Source: JAEZBP01 sp963832725
GTDB taxonomy: Bacteria; Myxococcota_A; Polyangia; Polyangiales; Sandaracinaceae
Assembly (NCBI GenBank): GCA_963832725.1
Contig: CAWHVG010000003.1
Location: 1,984,001 to 2,048,000 of the forward strand
Direction of reading: 5' to 3'
Length of the DNA stretch: 64,000 nucleotides
The position numbers and the translations under genes are program-made. Below the pieces are notes generated by a model that did no database searches, had not been told where the DNA came from, and worked only from the letters and a program-made list of their open reading frames with translations. The first letter of the stretch is position 1; each line of letters starts with the position of its first letter. This document shows, one piece after another, positions 19,424 to 29,344 of the stretch.

Positions 19424-22400
19424 TCACTCGGCGGCGCTGGGCACCGACTCGTCCGCCGAATGCCGCGTTCGCATCACCGTCCCGCGCAGGCGCCAGACGA
19501 GCGCGAAGAAGCTGGGCACGACGACCAGGGTCAGCACGGTGGAGAGGGTCAGGCCGCCGAGCACGATGGCGCCGACGCCGCGGTAGAGCTCCGAGCCGGA
19601 GCCCGGCACCAGGACCATCGGCAAGAGCCCCGCCAGGGAGGTGGCGGTGGTCATCAGGATGGGCCGCACGCGGCCGCCGACGGCTTCGCCGACCGCTTCC
19701 CCGAGCGCGTCGCCGGCCCGGAGGCGCGCAATCGCTCCGTCCACGACCAGGATGGCGTTGTTGACGACCACGCCGATGAGGATGAGGAAGCCGACCGCGG
19801 TGACCAGATCGAGCGGCTGCGGCGCCAGGGTGGCGTCGACCAGCCTCAGCGCGGCGATCCCGCCCGCCGCCGCGAGGGGCACCGTCACCAGCACGACCAC
19901 CGGCGCCAGGAAGTCCTCGAAGAGCGCGGACATGAGGAGGTAGCTGATCAAGAGCGCGATCAGGAGCACGCCCAGAAAGCCGGTCTTCGCCACGTCGAGG
20001 TCGCCCGCGCTCCCCGTCACGGTCACGTCCACCCCGGCCGGCAGGGCGCCGTCGCGCATCATGGGGTCGAGGACCTCCTGGCGGAGCGTCCGGATGGCGC
20101 TCTCGAGCGCGATGCTCTCGGGGGGAGCCACGATCAAGGTCAGCCCGCGGCGCCGCTCGATGCGGCGGATGACCGTCGGGCCGAGCTCCTCGCGCAGGTC
20201 GGCCAGCACGCCGAGTGGGACCGCAGAGCCGGCCGGCGTCACCACCGGGGCGGAGGCCAGCGCGTCGGGATCCGCGAGGTCGTGGCCGTGCCGCCGCGCA
20301 CGGACCAGCACGTCGAGCTGCGGCTCGCCCTCCGGCCCCAGCTCGCCGATGATCGCCCCGTCCACCAGCGCGTCGACGGTCAGCCCGAGCTCGTCGGTGG
20401 TCATCGCCATCCCGGCCGACTCCTGGCGGCGCGGGTAGGCGCGCAGCTCGGGCGCGCCCGGATTCGAGCGAGGGGTTGGGCCGCACCTGGGCGCCGGGTA
20501 GCGCCGCTTTCACCTCGTCCTGGACGCGGGCGCCGAGCGCCATCAGCTCCTGTAGAATCGCGGCCGACCAGGTTCACCTCGATGGAGCGGCCGCCGCCGC
20601 GGCGGCCGAAGAGCGAGGCCTGGGTCGTGAACGAGGAGAAGCCCGGGATCGACGACTGCACGCCGCGCAGCCAGCGCAGCACGTCGCGGACGCGAGAGGG
20701 ATCCTCGGCCGTGGCGCCCGCGAAGAGCCGATCCGGGCTGCCGACGAAGAAGCTGCGGCCAATCGCCGGCACGTCGCCGTGTCCGCTCTCGGTCGCGATG
20801 CGCGTCTGGACGGTGCGCGCCACCCCGTCGAGCTCCTCCACCGAGGTGCCGGGCGGCGGCGTGAGGATGCCGAAGAGGAGGTTCCGGTTGCCGGCCGGCA
20901 GGTACTCGAGCGGCGGCAGGAGCGCGATGGCGAGCGCGACCGAGAGGCCGACCGCGGTGAGGACCGTGAAGAGGCTGGCCGGCACCGACTCGGCGACGCG
21001 GCGCGCCAACCGGCCGACGGCGACGGCGGCGCGTCGGGCCGGGACCTTCGCGCGCTTCGGTCGAGGACTTGGAGCGCAGCCGCGTGGCGAGGCTGGGGAT
21101 CACCCACACCGAGACCCAGAGCGAGGTGAGGATGGCGAAGCTCACCGCCACCGCGACGTCGCGCAGGATCTGACCGACCTCCCCCTGCCAGGCGATGACC
21201 GGCACGAAGACGGCGGCGGTCGTGGCCGTGGAGGCGAGGATGGCGCCCCACACCTCGCGCACGCCTTGGAACGCGGCCTCCTTCGGATCGCTCACGCGGC
21301 CACGCCAGTTGTCGATGTTCTCCAGCGAGACGATCGAGTTGTCGACGACCATCCCGATGGCGAAGGTGATGCCCGCCAGCGAGACGACGTTGATGGTGCG
21401 GCCGAGCAGCGTCATCCCGAGCAGCGTCCCGAAGACGCAGACCGGGATGGAGATGCTGATGATCGCGCTCGCGCCGAAGCTGCGCAGGAAGACCAGCAGC
21501 ACCAGCGCGGCCAAGAACGCGCCGATGAGGAGGTTCTGCTCGACGAGATGGAGCGCGCCTTCGATGTAGTCGACCTGATCGCTGATCACCTCGATGCGGA
21601 GGGCCTCCGGCGCGAAGACCTCGCGGTCCAGGCGCTCGACGGCGGCGCGGATGCGCTCGGTGACCTCGAGCACGTTGCTCCCCGCCTCGCGGTCGACCAG
21701 CAAGACGAGCGAGGGGCGGTCGTCGCTCATGGCCACGCCCGCGGGCTCGCGCAGCGTCAGCGAGGACGCGCCCACGTCCCGCACGCGGATCGGCGTCCCG
21801 TCGGGGCCGGCCGCAATCACGATGTCGTCGAGCTGCTCGGGCGTCGCGTCGACGGCCATGGTGCGGACCAGCAAGCGGTGGCGGCCGAGCGTCATGTCGC
21901 CGCCGGAGACGTCTCGGAGCTCGCTCCGCACGCGGTCGATGAGCTGCGCCACGCGCACGCCGCGGCTCGCGAGCGCGGCGGGATCGAAGTCGACCACCAG
22001 GACGCGGTCGCGCCCGCCGAGCAGCCGCGCGTCGCCCACGCCCTCGATGCGCTGCAGCTCGGGCAGGATGCGGTCCTCCAGCCACGTGCGGTACGCGTCG
22101 ACGGGCTCCCCGCGCGGGCTGCGGACGGCGATGACGGCGATCGGAGGACCGGTGGAGTCGGCTGTCTGGACGGAGGGCTCGTCCGCGGCCTCCGGGTAGC
22201 CGCCGACCTCGGTCAGCCGGTTCGAGACGCGGACCAACGCGTCGTCGATGTCGGTGCCGACCGCGAACTCGAGCGCGAGCGAGCCCTGATCCGAGCGCGC
22301 TTCGCCGGTCATCTCGATCAGGCCCGGCACGTCCTTGAGCGCATCCTCCTGCGGCTCGAGGATCTCCGTCTCCACCTCGGTCGGTGACGAGCCCGGCCAG

Positions 22401-22565
22401 CCCGTCCGCACGGTGAGCGTCGGCACGCTGATGTCGGGCGTGAGCTGAATGGGCAGATCCGCGATGGAGAGCGCGCCGAAGACCACCACCAGGATGGCGG
22501 TGACCATCACCGTCACGGGCCGGTCGACCGCGATGCGCAAGAGGCCGCCCGCCGCCTTCGCTCAT
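19424..22565 (-). CDS. RND-family efflux permease (several frameshifts)
   Basis: About 1045 residues in total. The N-terminal helix (VDRPVTVMVTAILVVVFGAL), porter domains and both membrane halves are present, including GITFAIGMVVDNSIVSLENI and VGFLILIGVVVNNAILVVDG. Breaks: near 22550 (GC run at the start), near 21055 (an extra base after CCTCG on the coding strand), GAATC at 20555-20559 (restored GRDLQELMALGARVQDE) and GATTC at 20461-20465 (restored SLDPGAPELRAYPRR). ATG 22565 is assumed; TTG 22540 needs no shift but would drop the leader. It lies directly downstream of its adaptor gene and upstream of tetR. Confidence 0.9.
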
Positions 22566-22624
22566 CGCGCCGCCTCGACATGCACGCCTGCGCGCCGATC
22601 CTGGGTACGAGCCACCCGCACCCG

Positions 22625-23707
22625 CTACTCGACGACCTGCACGGGCTGGTCGGGCAAGAGCCGCTCGTTGCCGCGCACCACCACGGCGTCACCGGGTGCC
22701 AACCCTTCGGCGGACACCCGCGCCTGGTCGGCGGAGCGGTCGAGCACGTCCACGACCATCAGCGCCGCGTGACCGTCGGCGACCTTCACCACCCGCGTGG
22801 TCACCGCCCCCGGCACCAGCGCGTCGCGCGGCACGATCACGCCTTCACCGCCGCGCTCGATGGGGACCAGGACATCGACCGTGTCGCCGGCCAGGAGCCA
22901 GCTCGGCGGATCGCCTCGCGGCGAGAGGCGCACCTCGACCGTTCGCGTCGCCGGATCGAGCGCGGGGACGAAGGCCGTGACCTCCGCCGGCACGCTCTCA
23001 TCGCCCCGCCGAAGCGTCGCCTCGTGGCCCACCTCGATGACGTCGAGCAGGGCGGGCTCGGCACGGACGTGGACCTCGAGGGCGTCGTCGGCCACGAGCT
23101 GCAAGACCGGCAGCCCCGGCGTGACCCAGTCACCCGGATCGACGAGGCGGGACGCGATGACGCCCGAGAAGGGCGCCACCACCCGATGGCGCGAGAGTTC
23201 GGCCCGCGCGTGATCCGCGAGCGCGCTCTGGTTTCGGCGCTGGGCGGACAGCGTCTCGGCCTGCGAAGCGGCGCGCTCGATCTCGGCACCGGCCACCAGG
23301 CGATCCCCCGCGTGGTGCATGCGCTGCGCGTCCCGCCGCGCCTGGGCGAGGTCACTTCCGGTCGCCGCCACCGCCGCCTGCGCGGCCGTGAGCTGCGCGC
23401 GGGCGAGGCGCTCGTCGATCACGAGCAGGAGCGCGCCCGCCTCGACCCTGTCCCCCTCACGGACGGCGACCGTGCGCACTTCTCCGCTCGCGCCCGCCGA
23501 GAGATCCGCCCGCGCCAGCGAGCGCACCTGCCCGAGGTAGGTGCGTGTGACGCGGATGGTGCCCTCCTGCGCCGTCGCGACCTCCACGCGAGCGGGCGGA
23601 CGCTCGGGTCGCCCGTGCTCCTCGGCCGCTGCGCCGCCGCTGCACCCGGGCAGCGAGCACAGGAGCGAAGCGCACGCGAGCAGACACCACTGCGAACCCG
23701 ACCGCAT
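22625..23707 (-). CDS. RND efflux periplasmic adaptor, lipoprotein type
   Basis: 360 residues, intact. Lipoprotein signal with lipobox (ASLLCSLPGCS). It has the two lipoyl half-motifs (SAGASGEVRTVAVREGDRVE and HRVVAPFSGVIASRLVDPGD) flanking a coiled-coil hairpin, then the beta-barrel and membrane-proximal domains. It should be anchored in the outer leaflet of the inner membrane and couple the RND permease to an outer-membrane channel, which is not encoded here. First gene of the operon; the permease starts about 60 bases on. Confidence 0.93.
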   Translation of the reverse strand: MRSGSQWCLLACASLLCSLPGCSGGAAAEEHGRPERPPARVEVATAQEGTIRVTRTYLGQVRSLARADLSAGASGEVRTVAVREGDRVEAGALLLVIDERLARAQLTAAQAAVAATGSDLAQARRDAQRMHHAGDRLVAGAEIERAASQAETLSAQRRNQSALADHARAELSRHRVVAPFSGVIASRLVDPGDWVTPGLPVLQLVADDALEVHVRAEPALLDVIEVGHEATLRRGDESVPAEVTAFVPALDPATRTVEVRLSPRGDPPSWLLAGDTVDVLVPIERGGEGVIVPRDALVPGAVTTRVVKVADGHAALMVVDVLDRSADQARVSAEGLAPGDAVVVRGNERLLPDQPVQVVE

Positions 23708-23776
23708 GAAGCCCGGAAGCTACTTCACGGTCGGCGCACGCGCACATCACGTGGCGCGCCGGACACGTGCGCGCAG

Positions 23777-25294
23777 TCAACGCGCGAGGTGGAGCCAAGC
23801 CAACGCCAACCCCGCGCCAATCGCGAAGGTCACCACGGTCACCAGGCTCACGACGAGCCAGAGGCGGGCCGGTGAGCGCCGCGGAGGATCGTCCGCGGTC
23901 GGCGCGGGAGCGCGCACAGCCGGTGCGGCCTCCACGCGCGGCATCCCAATCGGCTCCTGGGCCGGTTCAGCCACGACTACGCTCGGGCTCAGCGTGGCGG
24001 TTTCCGGGCGGTCTCCGAGCTCGGCGCGGGCCGCTCCGGCGACGGTGGAGCCAGGCGCGCTCGACGCCGGCGACGCGGGCTCGTTCACCTCGGCGCCGTA
24101 GAGACGCGCCAGGAGCTCCGCCACGCCCTCGTCCTGAATCGTGACCTCGTCGTCGTCCGCGTCCTCCTCGAACGTCGGGAACGCGGCTGCCGACGGGTCG
24201 ACCTCGGCACCCACAGCCTCGCGGCGTGGCTGGACCGGCATCGCCTTGGTCACGCCGGTGCGCTCCTCGACGCGGACCTCGCGCGTGAGCGCCTCCTCGG
24301 AGGGCGCCTCCGCGCCGGCCGGCGCCGGCAACGCCGCGGCCACCTCGGACGGGATCACCCGCCTCGCCTCATCCACCGATTCCAGCGCGAAGAGCCGCAA
24401 CAGCTCGGCGACGTGGGTCGGCCCTACGTCGGGGTCCCGGATTGTCGCCTCGAGCATGGTCTCCACCGCCGCCGCGGTGGCGGGGCGATCCTCGCGATCC
24501 CGCGCGAGGGCTGCCATCACCGCGTCGTCGATCTGCTCGTCGATCTCCTCCACCAGCGTGCGGGGCCGCACCGTCCTCGGCGCGCGCACGATGCGCAGGA
24601 CGTCCAACTCGGTGCGGCCGTCCACCATCCGGCGCATCGTCAGCATCTCCCAGAGCACGACGCCGAGGGCGTAGATGTCGATCCGCCGATCGATCGCCTC
24701 GCCCGTCGCCTGCTCCGGCGCCATGTAGCGCAGCTTGCCCTTGATCACGCCGGCGTCGGTCCGCTCCGCCCGGCCCCGCGCCTTGGCGATGCCGAAGTCG
24801 AGGAGCTTCACGCTCCCGTCCACGCCGAGGAGCACGTTCTGGGGGCTGACGTCACGGTGGACGACTCCCAGCAGCGCACCGTCGTGGCCGGTCATCTCGT
24901 GCGCCGCGTGGAGCCCGGCCGCGACCTGCGCCGCGATCCACACCGCGATCTGGGGCCGCATCCGCCGCCCGCGCCGTGCCATGGAGGACAAGAGCTGCGC
25001 CAGCGAGCAGCCGTGCACGTACTCCATGACCAGGAAGTACACGCCGTCCTCTTCGCCGAGCTCGTCGACGCGCACGACGTTCGGATGGCGTATCCGGACG
25101 CTGATCAGCGCCTCGTCGACGAACATCCGAAGAAACTGCCAGTCCTCCGAGAGATCATCGTGGATGACCTTGATCGCGACCGGAGGCCGCTCCGGGTGAT
25201 CCACCTCGCGACCGAGAAAGAGCGTTGCCATCCCGCCCTCGCTCAAACGAGAGACGACGCGATGCTTTCCGAGGATATCTCCAACGTCGATCAA
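23777..25294 (-). CDS. Ser/Thr protein kinase with C-terminal membrane anchor
   Basis: 505 residues, intact. Kinase domain about 1-285: Gly loop LSEGGMATLFLG, VAIKVI lysine, catalytic loop VVHRDVSPQNVLL, DFGIA and activation segment KGKLRYMAPEQ. The next ~190 residues are Pro/Ala/Glu-rich and probably disordered. One transmembrane helix closes the protein (LWLVVSLVTVVTFAIGAGLA), with only ~8 residues after it. The kinase is therefore cytoplasmic with no extracellular sensor domain. Target unknown. Neighbours on the same strand are metabolic and efflux genes. Confidence 0.95.
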   Translation of the reverse strand: MIDVGDILGKHRVVSRLSEGGMATLFLGREVDHPERPPVAIKVIHDDLSEDWQFLRMFVDEALISVRIRHPNVVRVDELGEEDGVYFLVMEYVHGCSLAQLLSSMARRGRRMRPQIAVWIAAQVAAGLHAAHEMTGHDGALLGVVHRDVSPQNVLLGVDGSVKLLDFGIAKARGRAERTDAGVIKGKLRYMAPEQATGEAIDRRIDIYALGVVLWEMLTMRRMVDGRTELDVLRIVRAPRTVRPRTLVEEIDEQIDDAVMAALARDREDRPATAAAVETMLEATIRDPDVGPTHVAELLRLFALESVDEARRVIPSEVAAALPAPAGAEAPSEEALTREVRVEERTGVTKAMPVQPRREAVGAEVDPSAAAFPTFEEDADDDEVTIQDEGVAELLARLYGAEVNEPASPASSAPGSTVAGAARAELGDRPETATLSPSVVVAEPAQEPIGMPRVEAAPAVRAPAPTADDPPRRSPARLWLVVSLVTVVTFAIGAGLALAWLHLAR

Positions 25295-25370
25295 GGCGGC
25301 CCCACCGGATCGGGCTCCATCGTAACGCGTTCGCCCGCCGGAAAGCGACCTCCGAAGGACGCGGGCGTCT

Positions 25371-27587
25371 TCAGCTCACCAACACACGCCGGGCCGCGTC
25401 TTCGACGTCCTCTTCGCTCATCAAGACGTGTGCCGCCGCGTCACCGAGCGGGACGAAGGAGTCCTCGCTGGTCACCCGCACCATGCGCCCGCCGAAGCCA
25501 CGCTCGACCAGGCCGGTGATCACTCCCTCGGAGACGCCTGCGCTCCGCCGCGTCTCGTCGGCAATCAGCACCTTCCCACACGCGCTCGCGTGCTCGAGCA
25601 CCGCGTCGTGCGGCAGCGGCGCCAGCCAGCGCAGGTCCAGGACTCGCACGGACGCGCCCTCTCGCGCCAAGCGTCGCGCCACCCGGAGCGCCATCGGCAC
25701 GCCGTTGGCGAAGGTGACGATGACGAGGTCGGTGCCGTCCCCGTACACGCGCGGCACGCCAATCGGGACGTGCTCGGGGACGGGTCGGTGGGGGACGCAC
25801 CAGCGTTCGTCGCCGGCCTCGTGCAGGTCCCGCGTGTGATAGAGCGCGATGGGCTCCAACAAGACGCTGACGGTTCCGTCGACCTTCGCGGCGGCAGCGC
25901 ACGTGTGGAGCATCGCCGCGGCATCGTCCCCCCGCGAAGGAGCGGCGAGCACGACCCCGGGCACGTCGCGGAGGACGGCGATCGCGTTGTCGTTGTGGAA
26001 GTGACCGCCAAAGCCCTTCTGATAGGCGAAGGATGCGACCCTGACGACCATCGGGTTCGTGTATTGCCGCTGAGAGAAGAACGCGAGCGTGGCGGCCTCG
26101 CCACGGAGCTGGTCTTCGGCGTTGTGGAGATAGGCGAGGTACTGGATCTCGGGGATCGGCAAGAGACCGTGCTGCCCGCAGCCGAGCGCCAGGCCGAGGA
26201 TGGTCTGCTCGTCGAGGAGGGTGTCGAACACGCGCGCCGCCGACGCCCGGCGGGCCAGCCCCCGCGTCACGCCGTAGACACCGCCTTTTCGGCCGACGTC
26301 CTCTCCGAAGAGGAGCGCTTCGGGGTACTTCACCAAGAGCTCGCCGAGCGCGCGGTTGATCGCGCCCGCCAGCGGCGCCGGGCTCTCCTTTTCGGGCAGC
26401 GGCTCACCGAAGATGGCCTTGCGCCGCTCGAAGTCGGGCGCGCGCACCGCCTCGTGCGCGATGGCCTCGTCGGAACGTCGCGCCAGCGGCGCCATCACCT
26501 CGGCCGCGCTGGCCAGCTTCGGGCGCTCGACCACCGCATCCGCGATCCGCGCCACGTCCTCTCGGATCACCTCGTAGCGCTCGCGCAACGTATCGGGTGT
26601 GGCGGCGCCGCGCTCGACCAGGATGGCCGCCGTTCGGCGGAGCGGATCGGCCTCTTCCGTGGCGCGGATCTGCGTCATCGTGCGGTAGGCGAGCTCCACG
26701 TCCGAGCCCGCGTGGCCCATCAGGCGCACCACCTTCAGGTGGAGGAGCGCAGGGCGGCGGCGCTCGCGCACGAAGCGCGCGGCCTCGGACGCCACCCGAA
26801 ACGCCTCGACGAGATCGCAGCCGTCCGCACCGAAGTAGCGCAGGCCGGGTCGGTCCCCGTACGCGCGCTCGATCCAGCCCGGCGGTGTGGGCACGCTGAT
26901 GCCGAGCCCGTTGTCCTCGCAGACGAAGAGGACGGGCAGCCTGAGCTGCGAGCTCGCCGTGTGGCAGGCCGCGTTGAGCGCGCCCGCCGCGGTCGAGTGG
27001 TTGATCGAGGCGTCGCCGAAGGAGCAGACCACGATCGCGTCGGCCGGGGTATCGCTCGCCAGCTCGAGCTTCTTCGCGCGCTCGATCGCGAACGCGAGGC
27101 CGACCGCACGCGGGAGGTGAGAGGCGATGGTCGAGGTCTGCGGGCTGATGCAGAGCGCCTTGCTGCCGAAGACCTTGTGGCGTCCGCCGGCAATCGGATC
27201 GTCGCTCGATGCGACCACGCCGAGCAGCACGTCGCGGACGGGGGTCGTTCCCGGCACCTGGCGAGCGCGCGCCACGAAGAAGGCGCCGGATCGGTAGTGC
27301 AGGAGCGCCGGGTCGGTGGGTCGCAGGGCGGCCGCCACAGCGGCGTCGCCCTCGTGGCCCGCGCTCCCGATGGTGTAGAAGCCCGCGCCGCGAGCCCGCA
27401 GGCGGCGGGCCGCGAAGTCGATGTGGCGGCTCGTCGCCTGGGCCTCGAAGAGGCTCAGCGCGTCGCCACACGAGAGGTCGACCCCCTCCACCAGTGGCGC
27501 CTCGGCTGGTTTCACAGGGGTCGGCGAGAGCATCTCCAGTGTGTCGAGGAAGGCCCTGTCGACGATGCGCGCGCGGTCATCCGTCAT
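25371..27587 (-). CDS. Thiamine-diphosphate 2-oxoacid dehydrogenase E1, alpha and beta subunits fused
   Basis: 738 residues. Residues ~50-370 are the E1-alpha half, with the TPP-Mg motif in the variant form GDASINHSTAAGALNAAC and its partner CEDNGLGISVPTP. Residues ~405-738 are the E1-beta half, opening INRALGELLVKYPEALLFGE and DVGRKGGVYGVTRGL. This matches branched-chain 2-oxoacid (2-oxoisovalerate) dehydrogenase E1 fusions more than pyruvate dehydrogenase. No E2 or E3 gene is adjacent. GDA in place of the usual GDG is a mild change, as Asp is kept. Substrate preference is inference. Confidence 0.88.
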   Translation of the reverse strand: MTDDRARIVDRAFLDTLEMLSPTPVKPAEAPLVEGVDLSCGDALSLFEAQATSRHIDFAARRLRARGAGFYTIGSAGHEGDAAVAAALRPTDPALLHYRSGAFFVARARQVPGTTPVRDVLLGVVASSDDPIAGGRHKVFGSKALCISPQTSTIASHLPRAVGLAFAIERAKKLELASDTPADAIVVCSFGDASINHSTAAGALNAACHTASSQLRLPVLFVCEDNGLGISVPTPPGWIERAYGDRPGLRYFGADGCDLVEAFRVASEAARFVRERRRPALLHLKVVRLMGHAGSDVELAYRTMTQIRATEEADPLRRTAAILVERGAATPDTLRERYEVIREDVARIADAVVERPKLASAAEVMAPLARRSDEAIAHEAVRAPDFERRKAIFGEPLPEKESPAPLAGAINRALGELLVKYPEALLFGEDVGRKGGVYGVTRGLARRASAARVFDTLLDEQTILGLALGCGQHGLLPIPEIQYLAYLHNAEDQLRGEAATLAFFSQRQYTNPMVVRVASFAYQKGFGGHFHNDNAIAVLRDVPGVVLAAPSRGDDAAAMLHTCAAAAKVDGTVSVLLEPIALYHTRDLHEAGDERWCVPHRPVPEHVPIGVPRVYGDGTDLVIVTFANGVPMALRVARRLAREGASVRVLDLRWLAPLPHDAVLEHASACGKVLIADETRRSAGVSEGVITGLVERGFGGRMVRVTSEDSFVPLGDAAAHVLMSEEDVEDAARRVLVS

Positions 27588-27861
27588 CCCGGCTCAGCAT
27601 AGCCGAGCCGGCGGTCGCGCTCCGAGGATCCCGACGAGCCCGGTGGAGGACACTCGGTTGCGTACGAATGCACCCTGGGTCGCTGGCGCGTCGTGCGACG
27701 GGGCGTAGCTTCGCTCAGGCGATGGTGTGCGAGCCGCGAGTCCCGAACGGAGCGCGAACATCCCGAGCTCGACTCCGAGCACGCGGCGTCGATCCAGCCC
27801 GCCACCCGAAGCGGTCCTCGTGTCGCCGGCGCGGCGATGCGCGGCGCGACCGCAGTGGTCG

Positions 27862-29172
27862 ATGACGTGGATTCTGATCGTCGCGCACGAGAACGTGGAC
27901 TTCGACGCGCTCGCTGCATCCGTCGCGGCGCAAAGGCTCTATCCGGGCGCGGTCATCGGGTTCGGTCGTACGCTCGCGAAGCCGGTGCGCGCATTTCTGT
28001 CCCTGCACGCGGAGCGCTTCCCCACCACGCGCGTCGCCCACCTCGACCTGAGCGAGGTGACGCGGCTCGTGGTGGTCGACGTCCGCGACCGGCGGCGGCT
28101 CCGGCACGTGGCGCCGCTCCTCACGCGGATCGACGAGGGCTCGCTCGTCGCCCACGTCTACGATCACCACCCCGCGTCGTCCTCGGATACTCACCGGCGA
28201 GCTCGAGCTGGTGGCGCCCGTCGGCGCCGTGACCACGCTGCTGGTAGAGCGCCTGCGCGAGCGCGAGGTGGACATCGACCCGATGGAGGCGACGCTCTTC
28301 GCGCTCGGGATCCACGCCGACACCGCCTCGCTGACGGCGGGCGGCACCACCCCGCGCGACGCGCGTGCGCTCGCCTGGCTGCTCGAGCGCGGCGCCAACC
28401 TCGCGATGATCAACCGCTACCTGGTGCCGCCCTTCTCCGACGCGCAGCGGCACATGCTCTCCGAGGTCCTCGCCCACGCCGAGGTGGAGGAGCTGCGCGG
28501 GCTCCCCTTCGCCGTCTCGATCGTGCGCGTCCCCCGCCACGTCGAGGGGCTCGACGAGGTGACGACCGAAGCGCTGCGGCTCGTGGCCGCGGGCGCGCTG
28601 TTCACGGTCTGCGCCGTGACCGGGAAGAAGATCGAGGTCGTGGGACGGAGCCGCTCGGCCTGATCGACGCGGGCGCCGCGCTCCGCGGGATCGGGGGCGG
28701 CGGGCACCACGGCGCCGGCTCGGCGGTGGTGAAGCAAGGTGACGCCACCGCCGTCGCGCAGACAATCCGGCGCGCTCTTCGCTCGGCGCCGGCCAGCCCG
28801 CGGGTCGTGGGCGACGTGATGAGCAGCCCCGTCCACACCGTCTCGCCGGAGCTACCGCTGACCGCGTTGGCGGAAGAGCTCCGTGCGTGGGGCTTTCACG
28901 GCGCGCCCGTCGTGCGGGACGGCACGCTGCTCGGCGTGATCTCTCGCGCCGACGTGGAGAGGGCCCGCGCGCACGGCCGCGAAGACCTGCCGGTGTCGAG
29001 CCACATGCACACGCCGGTCGAGACCACCTCGCCCGAGACGCCAATCGACGCGACGCTCGAGACGCTCCTCCACGCGAACACCGGTCGCCTCCCGGTGCTA
29101 CGCGGCGGCAAGCTCGTCGGCATCGTCACCCGCACCGATCTCTTGCGCGCGCTCTATCGCGACGACGGCTGA
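27862..29172 (+). CDS. DHH/DHHA1 phosphoesterase with paired CBS domains (two frameshifts)
   Basis: About 436 residues. The DHH phosphoesterase part shows AHENVDFDALAAS, VVVDVRD and VYDHHP, and the DHHA1 part ends GIGGGGHHGAGSAV. Two CBS domains follow (VGDVMSSPVHTVSPELPLTA and a second ending LVGIVTRTDLLRALY). CBS pairs usually bind adenine nucleotides and regulate the attached enzyme. Similar N-terminal regions occur on some bacterial tRNA nucleotidyltransferases, but no such domain is seen here. Breaks: GATAC at 28186-28190 (restored SSDLTGELELVAPVG) and one missing base near 28650. Confidence 0.87.
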   Translation: MTWILIVAHENVDFDALAASVAAQRLYPGAVIGFGRTLAKPVRAFLSLHAERFPTTRVAHLDLSEVTRLVVVDVRDRRRLRHVAPLLTRIDEGSLVAHVYDHHPASSSDTHRRARAGGARRRRDHAAGRAPARARGGHRPDGGDALRARDPRRHRLADGGRHHPARRACARLAARARRQPRDDQPLPGAALLRRAAAHALRGPRPRRGGGAARAPLRRLDRARPPPRRGARRGDDRSAAARGRGRAVHGLRRDREEDRGRGTEPLGLIDAGAALRGIGGGGHHGAGSAVVKQGDATAVAQTIRRALRSAPASPRVVGDVMSSPVHTVSPELPLTALAEELRAWGFHGAPVVRDGTLLGVISRADVERARAHGREDLPVSSHMHTPVETTSPETPIDATLETLLHANTGRLPVLRGGKLVGIVTRTDLLRALYRDDG

Positions 29173-29290
29173 TCGCCGCTGGGGCCCCGGGCTCGAAGGC
29201 GGCGAGCTCATCGGCATCGTCACCCGCGCCGATCTCGTGCGCGCGCCCATCGCCGCGACAACGGATCGCCGGGCGGGGCGTGGGGCCCGG
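29104..29290 (+). repeat. Degenerate tandem duplication of the CBS 3' end
   Basis: The last ~65 bases of the DHH-CBS gene plus ~30 bases of flank (from 29104) recur 94 bases later (from 29198). The copies encode GGKLVGIVTRTDLLRA and GGELIGIVTRADLVRA. The second copy lies after the stop codon and before the ALDH gene, so it is a non-coding partial duplicate or the relic of a longer CBS tail. Confidence 0.75.
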
Positions 29291-29344
29291 CGCCGCCGCC
29301 TCGCGGGCTTTGGCGACTCCCGGCGCGCCCGCTATGGTCGCGGC

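Noticed and set aside
19415..22387. A 990-codon open frame on the + strand opposite the second RND operon
   Set aside because: His/Arg/Asp-rich composition with no domain; it mirrors the RND gene on the other strand, as expected at this GC content.
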